From: Mimachlamys varia
Taxonomy: Eukaryota; Mollusca; Bivalvia; Pectinida; Pectinidae
Assembly: GCA_947623455.1 (NCBI GenBank)
Contig: OX392532.1
Location: forward strand, 45,635,058 to 45,699,057
Direction of reading: 5' to 3'
DNA: 64,000 nucleotides
Shown here: one piece after another, positions 1 through 12,100 of the stretch
Position numbering within the stretch: position 1 is the first letter of the stretch
How the letters are laid out: the number at the start of each line of letters is the position of its first letter
Notes under the pieces: model-generated
The model's database searches: none
The model's input: only the letters and a program-made list of their open reading frames with translations
What the model was told of the DNA's origin: nothing
Position numbers and translations under genes: made by a program

Positions 1-180
1 TTATATACAACAGGACATGTCTGTATACATATACACAAAGACGAGGTATATACAACAGGACATGTCTGTATATATGTACACAAAGACGAGTTATATACTA
101 CAGGACATGGCTGTATACATGTACACAAAGACGAGTTATATACTACAGGACATGTCTGTATATATGTACACAAAGACGAG

Positions 181-720
181 TTATATACAACAGGACATGT
201 CTGTATACGTATACACAAAGACGAGGTATATACAACAGGACATGACTGTATACATATACACAAAGACGAGTTATATACAACAGGACATGACTGTATACAT
301 GTACACAAAGACGAGTTATATACAACAGGACATGTCTGTATCCATGTACACAAAGACGAGTTATATACAACAAGATATGTCTGTATACAGTTACACAAAG
401 ACGAGTTATATACAACAGGACATGTCTGTATATATGTACACAAAGACGAGTTATATACAACAGGACATGTCTGTATACGTATACACAAAGACGAGGTATA
501 TACAACAGGACATGACTGTATACATATACACAAAGACGAGTTATATACAACAGGACATGACTGTATACATGTACACAAAGACGAGTTATATACAACAGGA
601 CATGTCTGTATCCATGTACACAAAGACGAGTTATATACAACAAGATATGTCTGTATACAGTTACACAAAGACGAGTTATATACAACAGGACATGTCTGTA
701 TATATGTACACAAAGACGAG
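181..720. repeat. 270-bp higher-order repeat, two tandem copies
   Basis: Six consecutive 45-bp monomers at 181-450 recur in the same order at 451-720. The ordered variants are a gtatacgtatac unit, a gaggtatata junction with catgactg, a second catgactg unit, a tatccatg unit, a caagatatg unit with a gttacac block, and a tatatatg unit. I saw no difference between the two copies. A third copy of the same block lies near 3271-3540. This shows amplification of six-unit blocks. Confidence 0.9.
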
Positions 721-3700
721 TTATATACAACAGGACATGGCTGTATACATGTACACAAAGACGAGTTATATACAACAGGACATGTCTGTATACATGTACA
801 CAAAGACGAGTTATACACTACAGGACATGTCTGTATACATGTACACAAAGACGAGTCATATACAACAGGACATGTCTGTATACATGCACACAAAGACGAG
901 TCATATACAATAGGACATGACTGTATACATGTACACAAAGACGAGGTATATACAACAGGACATGACTGTATACATGTACACAAAGACGAGTTATATACAA
1001 CAGGACATGTCAGTATATATGTACACAAAGACGAGTTATATACAACAGGACATGTCTGTATACATGTACACAAAGACGAGTCATATACAACCGGACATGA
1101 CTGTATACATGTACACAAAGACGAGTTATATACTACAGGACATGTCTGTATACAGTTACACAAAGATGAGTTATATACAACAGGACATGTCTGTATACAT
1201 ATATACAAAGGCGAGTTATATACAATGGGACATGTCTGTAAACATATACACAAAGACGAGTTATATACAACAGGACATGTCTGTATACATATACACAAAG
1301 ACGAGTTATATACAACAGGACATGTCTGTACACATGTACACAAAGACGAGTTATATACAACTGGACATGTCTGTATATATGTACACAAAGACGAGTTATA
1401 TACAACAGGACATGTCTGTATACGTATACACAAAGACGAGGTATATACAACAGGACATGTCTGTATACATGTACACAAAGACGAGTTATATACAACAGGA
1501 CATGTCTGTATACATGTACACAAAGACGAGTTATATACTACAGGACTTGTCTGTATACATATACACAAAGACGAGTTATATACAACAGGATATGTCTGTA
1601 TACATATACACAAAGACGAGTTATATACAACAGGACATGTCTGTACACATGTACACAAAGACGAGTTATGTACTACAGGACAGGTCTGTATACATGTACA
1701 CAAAGACGAGTTATATACAACATGAATGTATACATATACACAAAGACGAGTTATATACAACAGGACATGTCTGTATCCATGTACACAAACATGAGTTATA
1801 TACTACAGGACATGTCTGTATACATATACACAAAGACGAGTTATATACAACAGGACATGACTGTATACATGTACACAAACACGAGTTATATACAACAGGA
1901 CATGTCTGTATACATGTACACAAAGACAAGTTATATACAACAGGACATGTCTGTATACATGTACACAAAGACGAGTTATATACAACAGGACATGTCTGTA
2001 TATATGTACACAAAGAAGAGATATATACTACAGGACATGTCTGTATCCATGTACACAAAGACGAGTTATATACAACAAGATATGTCTGTATACAATTACA
2101 CAAAGACGAGTTATATACAACAGGACATGTCTGTATATATGTACACAAAGACGAGTTATATACAACAGGACATGTCTGTATACGTATACACAAAGACGAG
2201 GTATATACAACAGGACATGTCTGTATACATTTACACAAAGGCGAGTTATATACAATGGGACATGTCTGTATACATATACACAAAGACGAGTTATATACAA
2301 CGGGACATGTCTGTATCCATGTACACAAACACGAGTTATATACAACAGGACATGTCTGTATACATATACACAAAGACGAGTTATATACAAAAGGACATGA
2401 CTGTACACATGTACACAAGACGAGTTATATACTACAGGACTTGTCTGTATACATATACACAAAGACGAGTTATATACAACAGGATATGTCTGTATACATA
2501 TACACAAAGACGAGTTATATACAACAGGACATGTCTGTACACATGTACACAAAGACGAGTTATGTACTACAGGACATGTCTGTATACATGTACACAAAGA
2601 CGAGTTATATACAACATGTCTGTATACATATACACAAAGACGAGTTATATACAACAGGACATGTCTGTATACATGTACACAAACACGAGTTATATACAAC
2701 AGGACATGTCTGTATACATGTACACAAAGACGAGTTATATACAACAGTACATGTCTGTATACATGTACACAAAGACGAGTTATATACAACAGGACATGTC
2801 TGTATATATATACACAAAGACGAGTTATATACTACAGGACATGGCTGTATACATGTAAACAAAGACGAGTTATATACAACAGGACATGTCTGTATACATG
2901 TACACAAAGACGAGTCATATACAACAGGACATGACTGTATACATGTACACAAAGACGAGTTATATACTACAGGACATGTCTGTATACAGTTACACAAAGG
3001 CGAGTTATATACAACAGGACATGTCTGTATACATGTACACAAAGACGAGTTATATACAACAGGACATGACTGTATACATGTACACAAACACGAGTTATAT
3101 ACAACAGGACATGTCTGTATACATATACACAAAGACGAGGTATATACAACAGGACATGTCTGTATATATGTACACAAAGACGAGTTATATACTACAGGAC
3201 ATGGCTGTATACATGTACACAAAGACGAGTTATATACAACAGGACATGTCTGTATATATGTACACAAAGACGAGTTATATACAACAGGACATGTCTGTAT
3301 ACGTATACACAAAGACGAGGTATATACAACAGGACATGACTGTATACATATACACAAAGACGAGTTATATACAACAGGACATGACTGTATACATGTACAC
3401 AAAGACGAGTTATATACAACAGGACATGTCTGTATCCATGTACACAAAGACGAGTTATATACAACAAGATATGTCTGTATACAGTTACACAAAGACGAGT
3501 TATATACAACAGGACATGTCTGTATATATGTACACAAAGACGAGTTATATACAACAGGACATGTCTGTATACGTATACACAAAGACGAGGTATATACAAC
3601 AGGACATGTCTGTATACATATACACAAAGGCGAGTTATATACAATGGGACATGGCTGTATACATATACACAAAGACGAGTTATATACAACAGGACATGTC

Positions 3701-5040
3701 TGTATCCATGTACACAAACACGAGTTATATACAACAGGACATGTCTGTATACATATACACAAAGACGAGTTATATACAAAAGGACATGACTGTATACATG
3801 TACACAAAGACGAGTTATATACAACAGGACATGTCTGTATACATGTACACAAAGACAAGTTATATACAACAGGACATGTCTGTATACATGTACACAAAGA
3901 CGAGTTATATACAACAGGACATGTCTGTACACATGTACACAAAGAAGAGATATATACTACAGGACATGTCTGTATCCATGTACACAAAGACGAGTTATAT
4001 ACAACAAGATATGTCTGTATACAGTTACACAAAGACGAGTTATATACAACAGGACATGTCTGTATATATGTACACAAAGACGAGTTATATACAACAGGAC
4101 ATGTCTGTATACGTATACACAAAGACGAGGTATATACAACAGGACATGTCTGTATACATATACACAAAGGCGAGTTATATACAATGGGACATGTCTGTAA
4201 ACATATACACAAAGACGAGTTATGTACAACAGGACATGTCTGTATACATATACACAAAGACGAGTTATATACAACAGGACATGTCTGTACACATGTACAC
4301 AAAGACGAGTTATATACAACAGGACATGTCTGTACACATGTACACAAAGACGAGTTATATATAACAGGACATGTCTGTATACATATACAAAAAGACGAGT
4401 TATATACAACAGGACATGTCTGTATACATGTACACAACGACGTGTTATATACTACAGGACATGTCTGTATACAGTTACACAAAGACGAGTTATATACTAC
4501 AGGACATGCCTGTATATATGTACACAAAGACGAGTTATATACAACAGGACATGTCTGTGCACATGTACACAAAGACGAGTTATATACAACAGGACATGTC
4601 TGTATACAAGTACACAAAGACGAGTTATATACAACAGGACATGTCTGTATACATGTACACAAAGACGAGTTATATACAACAGGACATGTCTGTATACATG
4701 TACACAAAGACGAGTTATATACAACAGGACATGTCTGTATACAAGTACACAAAGACGAGTTATATACAACAGGACATGTCTGTATACATATACAAAAAGA
4801 CGAGTTATATACTACAGGACATGTCTGTACACATGTACACAAAGACGAGTTATATACAACAGGACATGTCTGTATCCATGTACACAAAGACGAGTTATAT
4901 ACAACAGGACATGTCTGTATCCATGTACACAAAGACGAGTTATATACAGCAGGACATGTCTGTATACATGTACACAAAGACGAGTTATATACAACAGGAC
5001 ATGTCTGTATACATGTACACAAAGACGAGTTATATACAAC

Positions 5041-5520
5041 AGGACATGTCTGTACACATGCACACAAAGAAGAGATATATACTACAGGACATGTCTGTAT
5101 CCATGTACACAAAGACGAGTTATATACAACAAGATATGTCTGTATACAGTTACACAAAGACGAGTTATATACAACAGGACATGTCTGTACACATGTACAC
5201 AAAGACGAGTTATATACTACAGGACATGTCTGTATACATATACACAAAGACGAGTTATATACAACAGGACATGTCTTTATACATATACACAAAGACGAGT
5301 TATATACAGCAGGACATGTCTGTATACATGTACACAAAGACGAGTTATATACAACAGGACATGTCTGTATACATGTACACAAAGACGAGTTATATACAAC
5401 AGGACATGTCTGTACACATGCACACAAAGAAGAGATATATACTACAGGACATGTCTGTATCCATGTACACAAAGACGAGTTATATACAACAAGATATGTC
5501 TGTATACAGTTACACAAAGA
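5041..5520. repeat. 360-bp (eight-unit) duplication inside the 45-bp array
   Basis: The rare variants catgcacacaaagaagag and gagatatatactacagg occur at about 5058-5085 and again at about 5418-5445, exactly 360 bp (8 x 45) apart. The following tatccatg and caagatatg units are repeated too. Related blocks with the gaagagatatata variant lie near 2014 and 3943, so this variant marks a wider duplication history. Confidence 0.85.
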
Positions 5521-6123
5521 CGAGTTATATACAACAGGACATGTCTGTACACATGTACACAAAGACGAGTTATATACTACAGGACATGTCTGTACACATG
5601 TACACAAAGACGAGTTATATACTACAGGACATGTCTGTATACATATACACAAAGACGAGTTATACACAACAGGACATGTCTGTATCCATGTACACAAAGA
5701 CGAGTTATATACATCAGGATATTTCTGTATACAGTTACACAAAGACGAGTTATATACAACAGGACATGTCTGTATCCATGTACACAAAGACGTGTTATAT
5801 ACAACAGGACATGTCTGTATCCATGTACACAAAGACGAGTTATATACAACAGGACTTGTCTGTATACATGTACACAAAGACGAGTTATATACTACAGGAC
5901 AAGGCTGTATACATATACACAAAGTCGAGTTATATACAACAGGACATGTCTGTATACATGTACACAAAGACGAGTTATATACAACAGGACATGTCTGTAT
6001 ACATGTACACCAAGACGAGTTATATACTACAGGACATGACTGTATACATATACACAAAGACGAGTTATATACTACAGGACATGTCTGTATACATGTACAC
6101 AAAGACATGTTATATACTACATG

Positions 6124-6604
6124 TACATCAGAACAGATTTGTAGCGATAAACATTGTGTTATGGATACACTACACGTCGTAATACTGTAGCAATAAAAAT
6201 CATTCAAATGCATCCGTCAGTAGAACATTTAGAATGTGCTTCTTTAACCTTTCAATCAGATGCATCGTTCGCTGGCTAAGCATGGAGGTGCTGGAGAGCT
6301 GTCAGGCTGTAGTACAGATTACTCGTATAACAAGTGGCACAACAAGATTAAAATCACGTTTTTCTACAATTGATTTCAATTCTGTTAGGTCTTAATTATT
6401 TTGATCTTAAATAAGATTTATGGAAGGAAAACAAATATTTGCTTCTCTGCTCCATCTCACCATGGAAATAATAGTACTTGCTAATTAAACAATACTCCAA
6501 TCTCTGTTAGAGGTTAGATGCCTTCACAAGTCTCCGTGTGAGACAAACATCTGCTAAGTACGAATCCTCATTTTTATTGTCTGCTTGTGTCTTATCATGT
6601 CACC
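6124..6604. other. Single-copy spacer, no gene seen
   Basis: This roughly 480-bp AT-rich stretch separates the 45-bp array from the 16-bp array. I see no ORF of note, RNA gene or repeat in it. An AATAAA at 6192-6197 directly follows the stop of the long repeat ORF, but in AT-rich sequence this is expected by chance. The last few tens of bases grade into degenerate 16-bp units (gtcttagtctaccatc). Confidence 0.7.
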
Positions 6605-7882
6605 GTCTTAGTCTACCATCACCTCAATCGTCTATGTCTGTCATGGTCTTAGTCTGTCACGGTCTTAGTCTGTCACAGTCTTAGTCTGTCACTGTCTTAG
6701 TCTGTCACCGTCTTAGTCTGTCACCCCCTTAGTCTGTCACCGTCTTAGTCTGTCACTGTCTTAGTCTGTCACCGTCCTAGTCTGTCACTGTCTTAGTCTG
6801 TCACCGTCCTAGTCTGTCACTGTCTTAGTCTGCCATCGTCTTAGTCTGTCATTGTCTTAGTATGTCACCGTCTTAGTCTGTCAACCCCTTAGTCTGTCAC
6901 CGTCCTAGTCTGTCACTGTCTTAGTCTGCCATCGTCTTAGTCTGTCATTGTCTTAGTCTGTCACTGTCTTAGTCTGTCACTGTCTTAGTCTGTCACTGTC
7001 TTAGTCTGTCACCGTCTTAGTCTGTCACCCCCTTAGTCTGTCACCGTCTTAGTCTGTCACTGTCTTAGTCTGCCATCGTCTTAGTCTGTCACCGTTTTAG
7101 TCTGTCACCGTCTTAGTATATCACTGTCTTAGTCTGTCACTGTCTTAGTCTGTCACTGTCTTAGTCTGTCACCGTCTTAGCCTGTCACCGTCCTAGTCTG
7201 TCACTGTCTTAGTCTGTCACTGTCTTAGTCTGTCACCGTCTTAGTATGTCACTGTCTTAGTCTGTCACTGTCTTAGTCTGTCACCGTCTTAGTCTGTCAC
7301 CCCCTTAGTCTGTCACTGTCATAGTCTGTCACAGTCTCAGTCTGTCACTGTCATAGTCTGCCATTGTCTTAGTCTGTCACCGTCTTAGTCTGCCATCGTC
7401 TTAGTCTGTCACTGTCTTAGTCTGTCACCGTCTTAGTATATCACTGTCTTAGTATGTCACTGTCTTAGTCTGTCACTGTCTTTGTCTGTCACCGTCTTAG
7501 TCTGTCACTGTCTTAGTCTGTCACCGTCTTAGTCTGTCACCCCCTTAGTCTGTCACTGTCTTAGTCTGTCACTGTCTTAGTCTGTCACTGTCTTAGTATG
7601 TCACTGTCTTAGTCTGTCACTGTCTTTATCTGTCAAAATCTCAGTCTGTCACTGTCGTAGTCTTCCATTGTCTTAGTCTGTCACTGTCTTAGTCTGTCAC
7701 CCCCTTAGTCTGTCACTGTCTTAGTCTGTCACTGTTTTAGTCTGTCACTGTCTCAGTCTGTCACTGTCGTAGTCTGCCATTGTCCTAGTCTGTCACCGTC
7801 TTAGTCTGTCACCCCCTTGGTCTGTCACTGTCTTTGTCTGTCACAGTCTTAGTCTGTCACCGTCTTAGTCTGCCATCGTCTT
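6605..7882. repeat. 16-bp tandem array (about 78 units)
   Basis: The unit reads ttagtctgtcaccgtc, with tgtc, cccc and atcg variants in its last positions. Counting agtctg landmarks from 6651 to 7867 gives 1216 bp, exactly 76 periods of 16 bp, so the core holds register. The left edge (6605-6650) is degenerate and out of register. The right edge passes directly into the next array at gtcttttgttaaacag with no spacer. Confidence 0.95.
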
Positions 7883-8497
7883 TTGTTAAACAGACCGTGG
7901 CTCGTCTATATAATTTAATATCTTGTTAAACAGACCGTTGCTCGTCTATATAATTTAATATCTTGTTAAACAGACCGTGGCTCGTCTATATAATTTAATA
8001 TCTTGTTAAACAGACCGTGGCTCGTCTATATAATTTAATATCTTGTTAAACAGACCGTGGTTCGTCTATATAATTTAATATCTTGTTAAACAGACCGTGG
8101 CTCGTCTATATAATTTAATATCTTGTTAAACAGACCGTGGCACGTCTATATAATGTTGGTTCTTATCAAACAGACCGTGACCCGTCCATGTAATTAAGTA
8201 TCTTATCTTGTTAAACAGACCGTGACCAGTCGTTGTAATGTAGAAACTTATTAAACAGACGGTGGTCCGTCTATATAATGTTGGATCTTATTAAACAGAC
8301 CGTGGTCCGTCGTTGTAATGTAGTGACTTGTTAAACAGACCATGGCCTGTCGTTTTAATGTAGTAACTTAATAAACAGACCGTGGTCCGTCGTTTAATGT
8401 AGTATCTTATTAAACAGACCGTGGCCCGTCGTTGTAATGTAGTAACTTGTTAAACAGACCGTGGCCCGTCGTTGTAATGTAGGAACTTGTTAAACAG
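7883..8497. repeat. 40-bp tandem array (about 15 units)
   Basis: The unit starts ttgttaaacagaccgtgg, continues with ctcgtctatataattt and ends with aatatc. Units 1-7 (to about 8150) are nearly identical. Later units change to a cccgtcgttgtaatgtag type and vary slightly in length. The unit carries a small dyad, GACC-GT-GGTC, in copies reading gaccgtggtc. The array ends inside acagacagtgcggtg, where it becomes the next array without unique DNA between them. Confidence 0.93.
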
Positions 8498-9485
8498 ACA
8501 GTGCGGTGCCCCGTGTATGTTGTGTATACTGTGATACATTGCGGTGCTCCGTGTATATTATGTATATTGTGATACAGTGCGGTGCCCCGTGTATATTATG
8601 TATATTGTGATACAGTGCAGTGCCCCGTGTATGTTGTGATACAGTGCGGTGCCCCGTGTATATTATGTATATTGTGATACAGTGCGGTGCCCCGTGTATA
8701 TTATGTATAGTGTGATACAGTGCGGTTATGTATGTTGTGATACAGTGCGGTGCCCCGTGTATGTTGTGATACAGTGCGGTGCCCCGTGTATATTATGTAT
8801 ATTGTGATACAGTGCGGTGCCCCGTGTATATTATGTATATTGTGATACAGTGCCCTGCCCCGTGTATATTGTGATACAGTGCAGTGCCCCGTTGATATTA
8901 TGTATATTGTGATACAGTGCAGTGCCCCGTGTATGTTGTGATACAGTGCGGTGCCCCGTGTATATTATGTATATTGTGATACAGTGCGGTGCCCCGTGTA
9001 TATTATGTATAGTGTGATACAGTGCGGTTATGTATGTTGTGATACAGTGCGGTGCCCTGTGTATATTATGATATAGTGTGGTGCCCTGTGTATATTATGT
9101 ATATTGTGATACAGTGCGGTGCCCCGTGTATATTGTGATACAGTGGGGTGCCCCGTGTATATGTTGATACAGTGCGGTACCCCGTGTATATTATGTATAT
9201 TGTGATACCGTGCGGTGCCTTGTGTATATTATGTATATTGTGATACAGTGCGGTGTCCCATGTATATTATGTATATTGTGATACAGTGCGGTGCCCCGTG
9301 TAGAGTATGTATATTGTGATACAGTGCGGTGCCCCGTTTATATTGTGATACAGTGCGGTGCCCCGTGTAGAGTATGTATATTGTGATACAGTGCGGTGCC
9401 CCGTGTATATTGTGATACAGTGCGGTGCCCTGTGCATATTATGTTTATTGTGATACAGTGCGGTGCCCCGTGCATATTATGTATT

Positions 9486-10050
9486 ATAAGACTCTTTCAT
9501 GACCAGAGGTGTAAGATAGGGAAATTCTACCCGAGGGGTTTTCAAATTTGGTAAAACCCGAGGCTTTGCCGAGGGTTTTGCCAAATTTGAAAATGCCGAG
9601 GGTGGAATTTCCCTATCTTACACCTTTGGTCATGAAAGAGTATTTTTCTCTCATTTCAACTACCTGAATAAGCTCAAAAACCATGAAAATATTTTGACTG
9701 GCCACCATTTTGAAAATATCAATTTTTTCCTTGATTTTTTTTGACGAATACAAATGTACAGCGAGATCGAGCATACCCCATATTTGCAAACGTAGTTTGC
9801 TCAGAAAAAATAATCTGAGCTTTCTAATGTACACGGTTAAAATGTCGTGAAAGGTTTTAATTTCATCACGTCGCCATTTTTCTTTTTTCGGCATCAGATT
9901 TTACCGAACTCGTGACGTCACGACATTGTTGCGCCATTGTGAGGTCACGCCGTGGCTGTATTGCATGGGTAGGTGTGTAATACAACCACAGCGATCATAG
10001 GTGTATTGCCCTGGACAGGCCAGTATTACACACCTAGAAATGAGAGAAAT
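9486..10050. mobile_element. Foldback element copy A, full length (565 bp)
   Basis: This is a non-monomer insert in the 29/38-bp array. It begins ataagactctttcatgacc and ends gaaatgagagaaat. At 9491-9641 it has a 151-bp near-perfect hairpin with about 69-bp arms and a GGC-TTT-GCC tip. A 13-bp inverted pair lies at 9645-9657 and 10037-10049 (tttctctcatttc / gaaatgagagaaa). A 14-bp inverted pair (taggtgtgtaatac / gtattacacaccta) sits just before the 3' end. No transposase is present, so it would be non-autonomous. A 93-aa minus-strand ORF (9613-9894) is open here despite two indels relative to copy B. The second CRE-like site is mutated to TGAGGTCA (9940-9947). By its variants it is the closest full-length relative of the truncated copies. 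The family name is unknown to me. Confidence 0.85.
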
Positions 10051-11539
10051 TGTGATACAGTGCGGTGCCCCGTGTATATTGTGAAACAGTGCGGTGCCCC
10101 GTGTATATTATGTATATTGTGATACAGTGCGGTGCCCCGTGTATATTATGTATGTTGTGATACAGTGCGGTGCCCCGTGTATGTTGTGATACAGTGCGGT
10201 GCCCTGTGTATATTGTGAAACAGTGCGGTGCCCTGTGTATATTGTGATACAGTGTGGTGCCCCGTGTATATTGTAATACAGTGCGGTGCCACGTGTATAT
10301 TGTGATAAAGTGCGGTGCCCCGTGTATATTGTGATACAGTTCGGTGTCCCATGTATATTATTTCTGTTGTGATACAGTGCGGTGCCCCGTGTATATTGTG
10401 ATACAGTGCGGTGCCCTGTGTATATTGTGATACAGTGTGGTGCCCCGTGTATATTGTAATACAGTGCGGTGCCACGTGTATATTGTGATAAAGTGCGGTG
10501 CCCCGTGTATATTGTGATACAGTGCGGTGCCCTGTGTATATTATGTATATTGTGATACAGTGCGGTGCCCTGTGTATGTTATGTATATTGTGATACAGTG
10601 CGGTGTCCCATGTATATTGTGATACAGTGTGGTGCCCCGTGTATATTGTGATACAGTGTGGTGCCCCGTGTATATTGTGATAAAGTGCGGTGCCACGTGT
10701 ATATTATGTATATTGTGATACAGTGCGGTGTCCCGTGTATATTATGTATATTGTGATACAGTGCGGTGCCCCGTGTATATTATGTATATTGTGATACAGT
10801 GCGGTGTCCCGTGTATATTATGTTATTGTGATACAGTGCGGTGTCCCATGTATATTATGTATATTGTGATACAGTGCGGTGCCCTGTGTATATTGTGTAT
10901 ATTGTGATACAGTGCGGTGTCCCGTGTATATTATGTTATTGTGATACAGTGCGGTGTCCCATGTATATTATGTATATTGTGATACAGTGCGGTGCCCCGT
11001 GTATATTATGTATATTGTGATACAGTGCGGTGTCCCGTGTATATTATGTATATTGTGATACAGTGCGGTGTCCCATGTATATTATGTATATTGTGATACA
11101 GTGCGGTGCCCCGTGTATATTGTGATACAGTGCGGTGCCCTGTGTATATTGTGATACAGTGTGGTGCCCCGTGTATATTGTGATACAGTGCGGTGTCCCA
11201 TGTATATTATGTATATTATAATACAGTGCGGTGCCCCGTGTATATTATGTATATTGTGATACAGTGCGGTGCCCCGTGTAGATTATGTATATTGTGATAC
11301 AGTGCGGTGTCCCATGTATATTATGTATATTGTGATACAGTGCGGTGCCCCGTGTAGAGTATGTATATTGTGATACAGTGCGGTGCCCCGTGTATATTGT
11401 GATACAGTGCGGTGCCCCGTGTAGAGTATGCATATTGTGATACAGTGCGGTGCCCCGTGTATATTGTGATACAGTGCGGTGCCCTGTGCATATTATGTAT
11501 ATTGTGATACAGTGCGGTGCCCCGTGCATATTATGTATT

Positions 11540-12100
11540 ATAAGACTCTTTCATGACCAGAGGTGTAAGATAGGGAAATTCTACCCGAGGGGTTTTCAAA
11601 TTTGGTAAAACCCGAGGCTTTGCCGAGGGTTTTGCCAAATTTGAAAATCCCGAGGGTGGAATTTCCCTATCTTACACCTTTGGTCATGAAAGAGTATTTT
11701 TCTCTCATTTCACATACCTGAATAAGCTCAAAAACCATGAAAATACTTTGACTGGCCACTATTTTGAAAATATCAATTTTTTCCTTGATTTTTTTGACGA
11801 AAACAAATGATACAGCGAGATCGAGCATACCCCATATTTGCAAACGTAGTTTGCTCAGAAAAAATAATCTGAGCTTTCTAATGTACACGGTTAAAATATC
11901 GTGAAAGGTTTTAATTTCATCACGTCGCCATTTTTCTTTTTTCGGCATCAGATTTTACCGAACTCGTGACGTCACGACATTGTTGCGCCATTGTGACGTC
12001 ACGCCGTGTATTGCATGGGTAGGTGTGTAATACAACCACAGCGATCACAGGTGTATTGCCCTGGACAGGCCAGTATTACACACCTAGAAATGAGAGAAAT
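11540..12100. mobile_element. Foldback element copy B, full length (561 bp)
   Basis: It has the same architecture as the copy at 9486, with the hairpin at 11545-11695 and TGACGTCA at 11967-11974 and 11994-12001. It lacks a 4-bp ggct present in the other subfamily (cgccgtgtattg instead of cgccgtggctgtattg) and has seven instead of eight Ts before gacga. It therefore defines a B-type subfamily with the copies at 15212, 17452 and 31642. The 93-aa minus-strand ORF (11667-11948) is intact. Confidence 0.88.
11545..11695. repeat. 151-bp near-perfect palindrome (type example)
   Basis: The left arm starts actctttcatgacc and the right arm ends ggtcatgaaagagt. Pairing continues through ggtgtaagatagggaaatt / aatttccctatcttacacc and tcaaatttgg / ccaaatttga to aaaaccc / gggtttt, with about six mismatches in 69 bp. 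The tip is GGC-TTT-GCC. Equivalent palindromes are at 9491-9641, 15217-15367, 17457-17607 and 31647-31797. Such a structure could extrude as a cruciform or fold in single-stranded DNA or RNA. Confidence 0.92.

Larger units (their letters stand above)
1..6123. repeat. 45-bp tandem array (about 136 units), cut by window start
   Basis: A 45-bp unit repeats from the first base. Its landmarks are gacatgtctgtatac, then a variable tgtacac/atacac/gttacac block, then aaagacgag and ttatatacaacag. Copies differ mostly by single bases. Net indels are few: a 5-bp loss near 1722, a 1-bp loss near 2414 and another 5-bp loss near 2615. Multi-unit blocks recur, so it has higher-order structure. Because 45 is divisible by three and the unit lacks stops in several frames, long ORFs appear on both strands. 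The phase changes, and substitutions that show no preference for silent positions, argue against a protein. The array fades at about 6123 into single-copy DNA. Its left end lies outside the window. Confidence 0.97.

Noticed and set aside
17..2858. Long plus ORFs of the MSVYMYTKTSYIQQD type (17-913, 1225-1725, 1668-2858) as genes
   Set aside because: They are one phase of the 45-bp unit. They end wherever a unit has a chance stop or indel, and other phases and the other strand are equally open.
917..6190. KDEL motifs as ER-retention signals
   Set aside because: KDEL occurs inside every repeat unit, not at a C-terminus, and the reading frame itself is doubtful.
6192..6197. AATAAA as a real polyadenylation signal
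   Set aside because: The hexamer is common in AT-rich DNA, and there is no supported transcript or downstream GT-rich element that I can identify.
2605..6213. 1202-aa minus ORF (CIQTCPVVYNSSLCT repeats) as a cysteine-rich protein
   Set aside because: It is the reverse complement of the same repeat, with no separate evidence of coding. Simultaneous long ORFs on both strands are expected from a 45-bp unit poor in stops.
6605..7882. Telomeric or interstitial telomere repeat
   Set aside because: The 16-bp unit contains ttag but not a TTAGGG-type hexamer run; it is an ordinary minisatellite.
6605..8497. CRISPR-like array
   Set aside because: Units are contiguous with no unique spacers, the sequence is eukaryotic and no cas-like gene is present.
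9486..10050. Helitron assignment for the foldback element
   Set aside because: Lack of a target duplication and a 3' hairpin fit loosely, but the TC start and CTRR end are not present and no Rep/helicase is nearby.
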